Shown here one piece after another: positions 9,675-22,912 of a stretch of 64,000 nt of DNA (positions are counted from its first letter, which is position 1; each line of letters opens with the position of its first letter). The translations under genes and the position numbers were made by a program. The notes under the pieces were generated by a model, which had not been told where the DNA came from, did no database searches, and saw only the letters and a list, made by a program, of their open reading frames with translations. Origin of the DNA: Marsupella aquatica (Eukaryota; Marchantiophyta). The stretch is from assembly GCA_973895155.1 (NCBI GenBank), contig OZ316895.1, positions 14,756,001 to 14,820,000 of the forward strand. Reading direction: 5' to 3'.

Positions 9675-12600
9675 AAAACTATGGCAGCTCTTGTAAATAA
9701 TGATTGAATTGGTTATATGAAAGGACTCTTAAAGTCATAATTTTGAACAAACTGCTTTTAAAAAAATGAAAAGATAATGACATCAAGAAAATTGACAATT
9801 ATATATGCCATATCTCTGCAGCTGTTTGTCGTTCCGGTCATACTGCTGTTTGTTCCATTACGATCCCTTGCCCTTGAGGACCCAAAACTGAACAAGAAAC
9901 AAAGTGGCTATCACCACAAGATTTACACTTGCTTCTGAATTGACTGTGCAGACTGTGCAACCATGTCTAATAATTTTGCTACATTCACACTTATGAAAAT
10001 AACAAAGAATTCAGATTAGACAAGATAAGAATATGTGTGTTTGAGTCCTGTTGCCCACTTATCGGAATGTCTCTTTGGTATAGCAAACTGCAGATCCAAG
10101 AGGAGTTATTCAAACCTACTGAGTGAGCACTTCTATTCTACTACGGTGACTTTAGTTTGTTGACATACACTCAGACAGGACTCTCTGATTGTATTTAGTC
10201 AGGGGTCGGGTTCACACTCGATCAGTTCAATAACCTCGATCAACGCACTCATGCCAGGAAGGAAAAGTCTACGGTCGGACGATGGCTGATCAAATATACA
10301 TATATATACTTTAGAGATCAAATGAAAGCATGGATTAGAGGTGGCAGCTACATTATGTCACACCATTCTAGATGTTGTTGTAGTATATAGTGCTAGTTGA
10401 GTATGTACGTTTTGTATGTGTGCTATTGGAGCCAATAGGGTTCCATTAGGTTTGTGTGAGAGGGTAGTTCTCTCTTGTGAGGCATTGAAAGGTTATCTTT
10501 CAATGTTGAACCTTGGAGAGAGAGGAGCTCGAGTGTGGCTATGGTGGTTGTGAGCTCCGCTTGTACAACGTGGATTCCTTGAGTAGTGCAAGGTGCGTTG
10601 GCTTGACATACGTGTGTGATCGGATCGGTGCAGGATCGATGGGGTATTGTTGACCGGGATCGTTGTGCCGATTGTTGTGAAGATTATTGTGGGTTTTGGA
10701 CATGTGTGGAAATGAATTCCACTTGTATTCCATTCTCTTGTGTTTGTGATGCTGCATTGTGGATATGTTTGGATGTGTGTGACAAGCGATGTATGTTGTG
10801 GCGATGTGTATGCACACAAAAATTACCTTGATCAGCTCGGGAATCAACTGCTGGACTCGCTCTAAACCAGTCAATCTCCAATGGAATTCATGAATGGACA
10901 ATAATGTCCTTCAAAGTAGTCCAAGCGTAATAGCAGTGCCTCCTCTTGAAGGTGCAGGAGGTAGATAGCAGTGCAGCCTCCTTTGTGTGGGGCACAAACT
11001 TCTCCTTTGCTTAGTAGAAGGTTTGTATGCCTCTGTGAAGCTCAATTATACTGCACACATGCAACCACTAGGAATAGCTCTGTCGGGTCAAGTTCACACA
11101 AGTACATCAACCTCAACGCATGCAATCAAGCCAGGGCGGAAAGGAACACTACTATAGAATGATTAAACAAGCTCAGTAGAATTAATAGGAGGCTACCTGG
11201 ATCGGTGCAGGTCAGGTCGGAGGACCTCTCGATTGCGCAGCTCCCTTTGAGCACACTCAGTAAGATCGGACCTCACAGTGAGTGCGTAGGAGATCTGACG
11301 TTGACTGAAAGCTGGGGGTTGCACACAGATCCTTAACTGCAGGTCCAATGTCCCAACCCGTAGCTAGATTAAGTTAAGCTAGGATCTGAGCTAGCTTGCG
11401 GCTCCAACCTCACACCTCGATCCCAGTTTGCAGCTTCACTATTGATTGAAGCGATAAGCTCCCACTTCTCGGCTTGGTCCCTATCCTTAGCTCCACAAAT
11501 GAAGGCATGTACGTCCATGGTGCACACAAGTAACACTTCAAATAAACAAACAAAGCTCTATTATACTCTCTTGTCTTCAATGAAATTGAAAGTGTCCTAA
11601 CTACCTTGAAACCCACTTCATTCAGAATTCTCCATTTAATCTTTGTCATCTCAACTCCGTATTCAAACCTATTTCAATATGCAGCTCTTCATGGCTCCAC
11701 CTTGTTGGATAACATCAACTAAGGGGTCCTCTTCATGCTTGCATCCTCACACTACTAACAAAACAAGTTGATATATTTTCATGACCCAACATCTTGCTCT
11801 TATTTCCTCTAGATCCTTACTTGAAGCTCTTGCAATTTGAATCCTATTAATATATTGATACTAAGTAGAGTACCAGTATGACTTCCAGTAAACCTCAAAA
11901 AATCCTCTATGAACAACCAATAGTTGATGATTGCCTTGGCCCCTTGCTTGGCCTTAGTCTACAAGTTGAGTTTTGAAGGAGCTATCAAGAGAGTATCAGC
12001 AAGGTGTTGCCAGTGAGGGCTGTGCCAACTGACTGTAGGTGTGGTGATACTATTTGTGTTTCTGTTACAAGACAGTACACAGAGTCAAGCACCACGTATG
12101 GTACTAGTGTTGTCCACTAACTTTGATAATTGGTTTGTTGGCATGACAATTTACCACCCCCCGTACCACCCACAACTAAATACTGTACTCAACGTACACA
12201 ATGGGCGAGAAAGCAATTGGTTTTCTTGCATCTCTGGTGCCTACCTTAGTCATGCCCCCTCTGGTCTCCTCACTTGACACTTGACTCTTGCTCTTTCCTT
12301 TCAACTTTGCTAACTCCATTCTAATTTAATGCTCAATTACTGATTCATATTAATAAAGAAGTTTTTAAATTACTGTGGTCCATAGGAGTCCCAAGGTCAA
12401 CCATAGTTCTAAGAAAAATGGAAGCAGGAGAATAATACTCAAAATGATGCGCCCAGGCATGGACATGCCACCATGCATACTGCATGGACTGAGACACCTT
12501 GTACACCACTCATTGACAACCCTTCTCTTTCCCAAAATGTTTTCAACAGCAAAGTTTGACCTTGAACCCTTGATGTCCAACTGAATTGGCTTTTTTGGGG

Positions 12601-12872
12601 GTTCTTGAAAAGAGTATTGGAAAATCATCTTTAGTTTTCATGAATGATTGAGAGAGTTAAGAATTTCTAAAGACTACTCCATCACTTCGTCCACACTCTG
12701 ATTTTCATGAATAGTTGAGAGAGTTTTCAACTTCTAAAGATTACTCCTTTCACTCAGTATCCACACAGCTTTTCCCAAAAAAATTGAGCAGCTCACTGTG
12801 ACATCAGTATATCCCTTTATGTCCAATACACTCTGATTTGTGGGGGTTCATTAGAACTGCTTGGAAAGATTG
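9675..12872. other. intergenic region without a recognisable gene
   Basis: Only short frames of up to about 120 codons occur, overlapping on both strands around 10490-10900, with no known domain. The GT-rich stretch 10357-10820 has a vague LTR-like look but no matching partner or primer site. A diverged tandem duplication lies at 12635-12768. Confidence 0.55.
12635..12768. repeat. diverged tandem duplication, period about 67 bp
   Basis: TTTTCATGAAT starts at 12635 and 12702, each followed by GTTGAGAGAGTT-like sequence and TTCTAAAGA(C/T)TACTCC. Confidence 0.75.
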
Positions 12873-13035
12873 TTGAGGGATTTTCTTGGTGGGACCCCAA
12901 ATGGAAATGTTTTACTTGATAAGACCCCTGAGTGATTCAGACCGTTGATTTACCTTGAATAGACGTACCCAAACTTTCAAGGGTCCTATCAAGTAAAATA
13001 TTTTCATTTGGGGTCCCACCAAGCAAATCTCTCAA
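12873..13035. mobile_element. miniature inverted-repeat element (MITE) with ~59-bp arms
   Basis: The left arm (from 12873) and the reverse complement of the right arm (ending 13035) match over about 59 bp with roughly seven differences, including the shared core CTTGGTGGGACCCCAAATG. About 45 bp of unrelated DNA separates them. The octamer AGATTGTT lies at 12867-12874 and again at 13036-13043, as expected for an 8-bp target-site duplication of hAT type; two of these bases overlap the arm. There is no coding content. Superfamily assignment is tentative. Confidence 0.75.
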
Positions 13036-13777
13036 AGATTGTTCCACTGAAACTAATATGATCAGACTACCTGTTCTTTGAACATGAATAGCAAGGAGGA
13101 CAATAAAAATGTCACCAAAATATACTCCTTATTCAAATTTTTTGATCGTTAATGAAATGATAAAAAAGCCATTATAAATGTCACGATTTTAATAAGCATA
13201 TATAACATACCATACTCTTTTCTATGCACATCCCTCTTTCTATGCACATATTAACGGTGGCACCATAAAACTCATTTTTTTTAGTATAAATAGCAATCAT
13301 TACAAAAAAACATGCACACTTATCATTTGACATACATCATAGTCATGAGTTTTCTCATCCACATGATGAGCCACATTCACATGATGTTACCGTCTAGAGG
13401 TTTCACTCTAGAAGCCTAGGCCCCAACTCTAACTTGGAGTTGGCTCTATATAAATAAGATTTCATTGAGGATTGAGAAACCTACAAACTTCCAATCTAGT
13501 TCCAAATATGATTGTCTCATTTTCTTGCCACCTTTTGCTCAATGGTGTTATATGTGCTATATGAACAATAAAAGAGGGGGTGCCACCTGTCATCAGGGTC
13601 ATGGGAGTCCATCTTAGTTGCAGAAGTATCTAAAAACATTTTGGCAAACATGGAGGTCAGTCGATCTGGGCTTCATTTTCATAACATGTTGGCCTTATTA
13701 AGAAGATATCGGAGCATTTTGGCAAAAACATGGAGGTCCCTGTGGGCTTCAATTTCAGTGAATTGAAAAAATAATCA
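13036..13777. other. intergenic region
   Basis: AT-rich DNA with no frame or repeat that I can assign. Two related phrases containing ATTTTGGCAAA and ACATGGAGGTC lie at about 13637-13667 and 13713-13740. Confidence 0.5.
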
Positions 13778-13921
13778 ATGTTTGGCGCCGACAGTGATGG
13801 CACTATGGTTTATTCAAATCCACCACGCCAGGATCTCGAGAAATACTACAGCACCATTAATGAGCTTCCCAAACTCCCACTCCTGAAGAAGGCTACAGAA
13901 CCTATGGATGTTTCGCTCTAA
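13778..13921 (+). CDS. short open reading frame, 47 residues, function unknown
   Basis: ATG at 13778 to TAA at 13921, preceded by an in-frame stop, encoding a polar peptide that opens MFGADSDGTMVYSNPP and contains a NELPKLPLLKKA segment. I do not recognise it. A diverged second copy of its 3' two-thirds follows at about 14073-14213, where an open segment reading SELDKLPVLKRAAKP ends in TAG. Retention of a similar peptide in both copies hints at, but does not prove, coding use. It could instead be an upstream frame or leader of the polymerase lambda transcript that starts nearby. Confidence 0.25.
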   Translation: MFGADSDGTMVYSNPPRQDLEKYYSTINELPKLPLLKKATEPMDVSL

Positions 13922-14213
13922 CCCACGTCGCTACTCTCCAAATCACAACTGTCAGACTTTACTGTTACGAAAAGGGAGTGTCTTAGGTGTCCAGACAGAG
14001 GAGAGTCTTGAGTCTTGACAACCTGAGCTTGAGGCACTCTTCTTCTACTCCTTCGGAACTATATTGAAATCCTCCGCTCCAGGATCTCTGTTCGATCAAA
14101 TACTACAGAAGAATTTAGTGAGCTTGACAAACTCCCAGTCCTGAAGAGGGCTGCCAAACCGGTGGGGTTTCTGCTCTAGCCCGCATTGCTCCTCTCCAAA
14201 TCATCACTTCAGT
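13828..14213. repeat. diverged direct duplication, copies about 250 bp apart
   Basis: The CAGGATCTC ... CTCCCA(C/G)TCCTGAAGA ... CTCTCCAAATCA series occurs at about 13828-13945 and again at 14073-14210. Many substitutions and a small length difference separate the copies. Confidence 0.75.
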
Positions 14214-14402
14214 TCAGTTCAGTTCATAAGCAGAACGAATTCGAGCTTTTCAAAGTATGGTTTGCTACAGAGTTCTGGGGCTTTGGTAATACTATCAATT
14301 GTTTGTGGTTTGAGAACATTAGATTTTGGTTTGTTGTCATGCAGAGAAGTCTTCGTGGAGAAAACAAGCTGCTGTCGTCAGGAACGCTCTAGACAGTATG
14401 CT

Positions 14403-17400
14403 ATGGGTGCAGCGGAGGCTGGTATTGAGTCGATGTTCAAGGGGGTGGTCGCTGTATTTGAGGAGAAAGGCGTTCAATCCCGGCGTCTTCAGGTCCTCTC
14501 TCTCACATGATGAATCAAGACACAAAGAACTAAAAAGTACCGCCAAAATTGATTTCGACAATTTCCGATCGCCATCATGAGTAATCGATAGAAGAAAAGA
14601 CTTGTCTTGACAGCTAATAATGACGACTATTCAAGAACGCATATTCGCAAATGGAAGTGGTTGTTGGAAGATATGGGTTTATCACAAGGTATGGGATCAA
14701 GGGTTTATCTCAACGAGTAACAATTCATGAAATACAGTTGCGATGACTATGGAGACCATTGAATGGCTTCCGTTGCTGCGATTTTCATGAATTTGAAGGA
14801 TGAATTGAAGGACATATGGGATGCAGGGTTTATCTCAATGAGTAACAATTCATGAAATACAGTTGTCGATGACTGTTGAGACCAAGGAATGGCTTCCGTT
14901 GCTTCGATTTCCATGAATTTGAAGGATGAATTGGAGAATTTGTGATGCTGGGTTTTGGACTGAAAACATGGTCTACATTTTTGTTGAAACTGGAGATCTT
15001 GCTCTGTCAGAAGTGTGCTTTTATCTCGTGGCTTGTTTCTTAAAGTCTTTGCTGGACATGGACAACACCCTACACCATGCTCACAAAGCAGCTCACACAT
15101 GGTTGTGCATGGGCGTAAACCTTGGGCGTATGGTAGCCTTCAACAAGTCAGACCAGTGGTAACGAGAGCTGGCTTGTTTCCTTCCTTCCTGAACCGTTTA
15201 GCGTGGTTACGAGGGGTTTTGCATTTAGGTGTGGAAGCAGAAGCTCCAAGAAAGATGTGGAGAGATCCGCCAGCATATAAAGAAAGGCGCTGTCACTCAT
15301 ATCTTTGCCATTAACACGAAGTTTCTTGAGGATCGCGTGGGCCGGCGCAATCTGAGAAAGCTTGGAAAGGTACAATCTCAACGTCCTGTTGCTGCAATTT
15401 ACTGTACTCACTATCAAAGGCAGAGAGATTTATTTTTTGATGCCCTTGTCTCTCGGCTCTGAAGGGCTTGATTCTTAACCCCTAGAAAAAATATAATCTT
15501 AGTTGTTGCTACCTACTTTTGTCTTCCTATATCTTATGTATCCTGTGCGACTATTTGAGCAAGCTTCAGGTTGTGCCGCTCAAGTACGAATGGCTGGAGG
15601 ATTGTCTCAAGACTGGACATGCTTTACCGACCGACCCATACTTACTGGTTCACGAGTCAAGGACCCAAAATTTGGATGAATCTGTGCCCAGTTCGGCGTT
15701 CGTTCACAATGACCTCGGGAGCTCAGACCCTAGCTCACTGGAATTGCCGCAAGGGGCCGAGGCTCGAAAAAGACAAGCAGAGTCTGAATCAGATGAAGCT
15801 TCAGAAAAGCATCGGAAGGTTGATGAAGACTGGATGAGTGTTATTCACAAGGGAGCTAAGGCAGGAGTATTAGGAAGCAAGAGAACAAACACTGGTCATG
15901 GAGATGGAACGATTAGTCCTGACAGTGAATCTGTCGATCTAACAGCTCAAGAACCGAGTCAGGTAATACTCAAGGCTAGTCCTAGCGTAGGCCATAAAAC
16001 GAATCATGTCAAATTTGTTGTCCTATCAAATAGTCCGTATCTCATGTCCCTGTTGTTACTGGCGGACAAGGAAGCAAAACATTTCATCTATCTCTTGAGC
16101 TTTGTCCCAAGTAAATATAAACAAGTTTTAAAGTCAGTCTCTATTTTGAGAATCCTGTTTGTGCTCTCTAAGAAGCTCTGTTTTTGTGGCAATGTGAAAA
16201 CCTCTTCTTGTAGTATGTAGACTGTACTTGTTCCTCCAGTAGTCCATTATATCAGGTGTTATAAGAAATTTGCAAAATGCCTGGAAGATGCATGCCTACG
16301 AAGCCCATAACAAGCGATCGGATTGGCTGCGGACACTTGTGAGAGCAGAAAATAGGTCTGATCTCCACAGTGTGATTTAATTGGTAATGAGACCACTGCA
16401 AGAAGGGATTCACAAGTCACAAAATAATTGCATAGGAGTCCAAGATGATACCTTTGGATAGAAGTTGCGGACTTTTAGCTTTACATTCTCTTCACGTTTG
16501 ATGTGTACTGAAACTTTCACTGAGAATAGGTTTGGTATGGTATTCGTTGTGCAGGCTGAAATGATTTATTGTCCCCCCAACTTAAACAAGAACATCACAG
16601 ACATATTTGACGAACTCAGGACTATTTATGGCGATGGTATGCGGTCAACTTTGTGCATACTATCATGAGTTAGTCTGAGCTTCCAGCGCCATTATTTGTG
16701 TCAGTCTTATCTCTCGAGTGCTTCAACAAGCGCCCTCAGTTCGTGAAGCAAAACCTATGACGAATTTGGCCTCACAGGAAGACATAACTGGGCTTTACAA
16801 CTGTACACAGTACAGCAAACTGTGCAGGACTTTCACTACGGTTAGGAGATGGTTTGGCCAGGAGAGTGTCCTAGTAGGATCTCGACTTCTTGATTCAGAT
16901 TCTTACGACCTCTTGTCCAGTAGAGTTTTTTTTATATCTGTCCACGTGATTATGCTTTCAGCTGTAAAGAAGTTTATGCAGCTTGGATCAAGTAAGGTAT
17001 GGTCTTTCGGTTTCTCTTATAAGTAGAGTAGACTGATAAGTCATTCAAAGCCTTCGCTTTTTTGAAGTCTCAGGATCCCTGTGTCAACTGAGAATGCAAA
17101 ATTCAGTCCCTTCAAATTCTATAGAAGGGATGGTTGATGGGTTTTATCATAGATCTATCATAATCCTTTGCAATGTTCTGCGATATCTGAAACTTCTGCT
17201 TTATTTGACATGAAACAGCCATAGGGGATGACAGAAGGTCCTTCAGTTATCACAAGGCCAATTCAGTGCTGGAAAAATTCCCTCGCAAAATTACCAGTGT
17301 GGATGATGTGAAGAAACTGCCAGCCATTGGGAAGTCCTTACAAGAAAACGTATGTCCTCCCCTTCTCTGTTGGTCTACGTGTTTGCCCATTTTTGTAAAT

Positions 17401-20231
17401 CGGCGAATTTAGACCATGTTTGTTCAGCGAGAGCAAATGCGATTGTAGCCGATTGAAAGTCGGATGATACCTCGTCTATGTTGATCATAGCAACCATGTG
17501 GAAATGTTCTTTCAGCAGTTCTCTGTTGACGGAAAATGTTGGCGTTTTCTCTTCATCTAACGCAGATTGGCGAGATTTTGACCACAGGGACCCTGGCCAA
17601 ACTAGAGCACTTGAAGAAAGATGAAAAGGTGCTCTCCATCTTGTGACGTGGCTCCTGTACTCCTCTTCTCCTGAATTTCGTGCTCTTGGTAATTCTGTTC
17701 ATCAAGGCTTCAAATGTTCCAGTAGTATTTGAGCTTCTTTAACAAGGCAGAGTCTAGCATGTTCCCGAATTTACCAATAAACTGTGGCCAATTTGTTTCC
17801 AGTTGAAATTTGGGCTGCGATTGACTCATTCTTCAACAGGTAAAAGCTATAATTGAGCTTTCTAAAGTATGGGGCATTGGTCCTACTACTGCACGGAAGC
17901 TCTATGCAAAGGGACACAGAACTTTGAATGATCTAAGGAGTGAAGAGTCACTCACATCAGCCCAAACGATTGGACTTAAATTTCATAATGACATCATCCA
18001 GAAGATACCTAGGCATGAGGTGAGTCAAAGAAAGAAAAGTTTGGCAAGTTTTCAACCCTCGAGCACGCTACTGGCCTTTTCTTAGAGATTTTCAAGCGGA
18101 CAGTTTTTTGCCAATATTTGGATGAACTGTGCTTGTGTGCAAGCATTTAATAGGCATTTTTGTTTCACCTGCTAGGCTCAAGAGATGGAGATTATAGTCC
18201 GGAAGGTGGCAGAAAGTGTAGACAAGAATGTGAGTATTTTATCCTAAGTTGATCTCTGGCCATGAGCCACTGGCACCTTTGACCAGAAGTCTCTTGATCA
18301 CTTTTGATCTCTTATGGGCTTTTGTGCGGTTCTTGCTAAACCTTATTATTTGGGGAAGATGAGCTCACAAATTCGTATTCCAGTCATATAACGGTGACAA
18401 TTGTAAGGTCTTGTCTTTTCAGTAAGGGTGAATTTCTAGGGCTTCAAAACTGCAGATCCTGGTACTTTCAACTGTAGAACAGTGTCATTTGTAAGATCAT
18501 CCCTTTCCAATGAGGGCAGACTTTTAGGATTTTCATTATCTGTCAAACTGCTCTCATGTATCCGATCAGCAACTGGCCTAGAATGTGGAAGTTTTTTTAT
18601 CCTTCCATGTATATCTCCATGCTGTAGGTGATACTTGTCTGCGGGGGATCCTATAGGCGGGGGAAAGCTTTCGTGGGAGACATGGACATGATCTTGACAC
18701 ATCCTGATGGGGAAAGGTAAGGTCTACCAGTTGTCATCATTTGCAAGATTGGCAGAATAATGAACTGGCGTACTGGTTGTAAGTTTTATTTTCGTGTTAG
18801 GATTTTTTAGTGTATGCTGGCATATAGGTGAGGTTTGCTTGCACGAAACTTGGGAAATGTTGTTATCTTAGAAACGAACATGATAAATGGTGACTGATCT
18901 TTGGCACGGGGATGATTTATCAGTCATGTCGGATTTCTTCGCAAGCTTCTGCCAAAGCTGAAAGAAATTGATATGTTAACTGAAGATTTGCGGGTTAATA
19001 CCGAACACGATCCCCGAGTAATGCTCCAAACTTCATCTTGTGCTCTAGAGTTGTCCCTCAACATTTAGTTACCTTAGAAAATGTTGTATTTGGGAGGCTA
19101 GAAATTGCAAAGTATGGTGATATTATTCCTTTTTTGGAGAATCAAGCTAAAAGTTGAATCACTTAGCAACAAGTGTGATTGGATCAATGCTGACAGGAAG
19201 CATTACAAGCTGTAGACACCTACTTTGGCCTATGTAAGTACCCTGGGCGTGAGCGACGGCACCGAATTGATTTTAAGGTAGAGGAACATGGACAGACCAA
19301 TCTTGAGATGAGATGATTTGATAGCTTAGCAGTACTAAACCCATGCACTTTCAACCTGGTCGTGATGCTCATATTCTTTGAAGGTCTTTAAGTGTGTGCA
19401 TGATGTACTACAATATTTCTAACTGCAGATTATTTAGTGATGGGTTGTAGGGTGTTTTCTGATTAACTGGGGATCTCTGTATGCCGCCGTTTGTCTAATG
19501 TTCTCTATTCAGTCATCTCATTACTGTTGAAAGTGCAAACAAATAATTTGGTTCAACTGTGCTGGCCTCTTGTTGGAATGGTTGGCAGGTTTACCCGTAT
19601 TGGAAATATCCATTTGGACTAATTGCTTGGACAGGCAATGATGTTCTCAACCGAAGGCATGTCATCACCATTGCACAGGAAATCTAGAAAAGTCGATTAT
19701 TTCACTCATATTAATAACGCAGCCCTCTTACCTTCTAGCATTTCTTAGAACTAAACTCACTTTTTCTTTTCTCAGGTTGAGAATTCTAGCAAGTGCAAAA
19801 GGGTACAAGCTGGACGACCATGGATGCTTTCCTGTACTGAAGGACGCAGATGGCGAAAGTGTACTTTCTCGCATTCCCTTCTCTGTCAAATGTCACTCTT
19901 TTACACAATAGACTTTGCTCCACTGTTATTAAGGGTCAGTGATCATCCAAAAATTACCTTGATAGAATCAGAAAGTTTGATGTTCCCAGTCAATCAGTAA
20001 TTTCTTCCAAATGGTAGTTTTACAGAGGCTGATATCGTCGGAATTGATAACCATGGACGGATGTGCATTCATCTGCTAATTTGCAATTTTGCAATGTTCT
20101 AACGACATAGACCTTATTTTGTATGTGATCAGGTCGCAAACCGAGGCTTCAGTGTACCATGCAAAACAGAGCGGGAGGTCTTCGACTTTCTCGGGTTTCC
20201 ATGGCTAGACCCACACGAGAGGAATTTATGA
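14403..20231 (+). CDS. POLL: DNA polymerase lambda (family X), 14 exons, 549 residues
   Basis: Exons: 14403-14492, 15229-15369, 15570-15962, 16555-16636, 17219-17349, 17566-17628, 17840-18019, 18176-18229, 18628-18716, 18924-19017, 19197-19277, 19589-19656, 19776-19860, 20133-20231 (1650 nt). Polymerase lambda fills short gaps in base-excision repair and end joining in the nucleus. Domains in order: BRCT at about 10-105 ([27 protein letters not shown]); a polar linker rich in S, E and K; the 8-kDa lyase domain from about 211 ([25 protein letters not shown]); helix-hairpin-helix segments ([19 protein letters not shown]); palm motif CGGSYRRGK with metal-binding D396 and D398 (GDMDM) and D464 (RIDFK); the plant-type TGN segment; the ending [14 protein letters not shown]. 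Length matches plant homologues (about 530-550). The intron after exon 12 uses a GC donor. The first ATG is the least certain point; an upstream exon is possible. Confidence 0.93.
14701..14935. repeat. tandem duplication in polymerase lambda intron 1, period about 125 bp
   Basis: GGGTTTATCTCAA(C/T)GAGTAA starts at 14701 and 14826. Both copies carry CAATTCATGAAATACAGTTG, GAATGGCTTCCGTTGCT and ATGAATTTGAAGGATGAATT. The intron is spliced out, so the coding frame is not affected. Confidence 0.88.
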
Positions 20232-22438
20232 TCTGTAATGTCCACCTATTATCCTCACGTCAAATACTTTTGAAATCTTCTTTGTAGAGAAAAGCATTTC
20301 CCCTTGACAGCAGGGAGTCTTAAGTCTGTAGGTATGTACAGTGAAGCTAGATAATAGAATTGCAGTAGCCGGAAGTATGCAGTGTCATTTTCCGGCTTAG
20401 TATTCTATACTTGGGATTTCCTCTGGCCCTGGGCAAGATTTTCGTCCATGCAACATTTAAAACACAAAAAATTAGGAAAAGAGAACCGAGGTAGGGAATG
20501 CGGGTTGTTTTTCGTGGACGAAGAAACTAGAATAATCTTCTTTCTTTTTTGGCGAGGTAACAATATAACTTCTCAACATTATAAATTGCCTGCCTAACTT
20601 TGGCCCAACATCGTAGGTGACTTTTTAACTTGCCAGCAGTCTGCGGAATTTGTGTTGGATCTTTCGAGTTGTAGGACTGTGGTAACTACGCACAGGTAAA
20701 TCGTATCGTTGTTTTGGGGGGTATATGTGGAGCAGTTGGCCAATACTTTTTGCATTCATTCATCTGTCTAGAATAGAACCTGCCTTCTCGCTATCGAACT
20801 AGCAAGTAAAAAGAATCAATCTGCGGAACTAGTAACGTTATGGGTGAAGATCACTGTAATGGTCAGCTAACAAATCTTTGAGCAGGACAACATGGTATGA
20901 TCAGGTTCACGCAGAAAATAATGATTAGAATTTCAGTTCCCAGTGACAATGTTATGTTGCATTTAAGAAAGCTAGAGAAAAATCTATGATGCATGTTTCT
21001 CGAATATTTCAAGCATTATGATGTAAATACACCGACTTATAAGTGTATATTTTTCTAAAAGCTAAGCAATGAAACCCAGAAAAAAATGTTTGGTCTCGTG
21101 CTATAATTTGGAATCACAAGAAAAGCCTAAATCCCTGTGAACCTGATCATACCTACAGAATTGGAAGTCCTGACAGCCATATCACAACTACTACATGGCT
21201 CGGACTTAGAACTCTGCTCCAGGAAAGTATCTTGTCCAGTCAACCGTGAGTTGAATCTGGACTGTATCTTCTCAAAGATCAATTTTTTTGGCACACATCT
21301 CTGACGGGCAACGAGGTCCCAATAGGAAGTCTTCCCAAAGACAAAACGCCCAAATTTCCTTATGGAATGATATAAACTTTCTCAATGCTCCCAAATGGCC
21401 TGCCCAGCCAAATCCATCTCGCACACATTAATTGCTTTGATCATCAACCAGATCATCCTGCATTTGTTCCTCACCGTGAACCTACTGTTCAATGAGATGT
21501 TGAGACACTTTTGTGACAATCTTTGGGATTCCTATGTCCAAATTGGGAGGATGCTAATCGAAAGAATGTCTCTCATTGAACAGAGGCCAATGGCATCTAG
21601 TAACAAAGTGGTTGATTGATTACAGCTGCTGTATTGTCTCTCGTAAATGAGAGTGAACTTTGGCATCATAGACCTTATGACTGCAAAATTGCATATTTCT
21701 GGTCACACTCATGGACACCAGACGCAGAAATTCGTCTATGGCAACTTTTGAGTACAGTAAAGGTCCATTCAAGAGAGCAACAAGCCTGGATGGAATTTAT
21801 ATCCCAAACCTTTTGCTCCAATAGGATTCATAAGCTTACATGGGATCTACTCGTGTACGATCAAGAGTCCTATCAGGACAAAAGCTTAACTTTGATGACA
21901 TCTGTCTAAAGTATAAAAAATATAACTTTCACATAAAAAGCATTTTGGTATCCCATTTGAGTTCAGAGGTGTGAATGGAGATCCCATCCGATCTTATGAC
22001 TCCCATTGAAGAAGCTGCAAAACCATATTTCTGTGTGTGCTAATGCAAGCCACTCCAATCCTCCAGTAAGGGTTGGTATCATGTGCACTCATTGCTGTCA
22101 TGCTTTATTTGATCCTGTTCATGCAGTCTCTTACACTCCAATGACCATGATCAAGTTTGATCAAAATTAGACCTCCACCCGGATATAGCATGTGCCATTA
22201 ATGGCTGAACGCATGGGACTTGGGAACACAAGACGGTTTTGTACTTTTGTGAACTGAACCAGCCCGAATTTCCAGGTTTCCAGTACACAAGACAAGAAAC
22301 TCCATGAACCGAGATGTGGTTAAGGTCCACATGAAGTACAGATTTCAATCTTACAATAAAAGTGCAAACTAAAGCCTACTCTTAAGGGCATAGGTCTAGA
22401 GTGAAGCCTCTAGACAATAACCCCCAATAGAAACAAAA

Positions 22439-22526
22439 CTCATAACAAGGTTCAATAAGATCAAAATTTTAAATAAGGATGACTCATAACAAGGTTCAAT
22501 AAGATCAAAATTGTAAATGAGGATGA
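22439..22526. repeat. tandem duplication, 44-bp unit
   Basis: CTCATAACAAGGTTCAATAA starts at 22439 and 22483. The copies differ at about two positions. Confidence 0.9.
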
Positions 22527-22768
22527 ACAAAAGTGACATTGACTCTATATAAAGACAAAACCAAAATGAGGATGGACAAACAACTAGGATGGGGCAAAGA
22601 CTGACCAAAATAGCACATAAATTTTGTTGTGCGAGATTTTTTTTCATATCTATCTACCTTCAAGGAATGGGTCATCGGGCTAGTATAGAAAATAAACAAC
22701 TCGACCAGAAATGGCCAAGGCCATATGGGGGAAAATATGCAAAAGCTTTACAACAGTCTTTCCTTGGT

Positions 22769-22912
22769 AAGTGTGCATAGGTTGTATCAGAAAACAGGAT
22801 TAGAAATCATGCATGTAAGATGGATTCTACTTTTATATAGTAAGTGAGCATAGGTGGTTTCAAAAACAGGATCAGATATCATGTGTTATAAAATGGATTA
22901 TACTTTTATATG
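22769..22912. repeat. diverged tandem duplication, period about 77 bp
   Basis: GTAAGTG(T/A)GCATAGGT starts both copies, followed by AACAGGAT(T/C)AGA and TGGATT(C/A)TACTTTTATAT in each. Confidence 0.8.

Noticed and set aside
10357-10820. Possible solo copia LTR (GT-rich, starts TGTCACACC, contains CGTGGATTCC)
   Set aside because: No clear CA end, target duplication, primer site or partner copy could be shown, and similarity to the known LTR motif is too weak.
16718-17026. 102-codon plus frame inside the polymerase lambda gene as an extra exon
   Set aside because: The flanking exons join in phase (split Ala codon) without it, and it has no similarity to family X polymerases.
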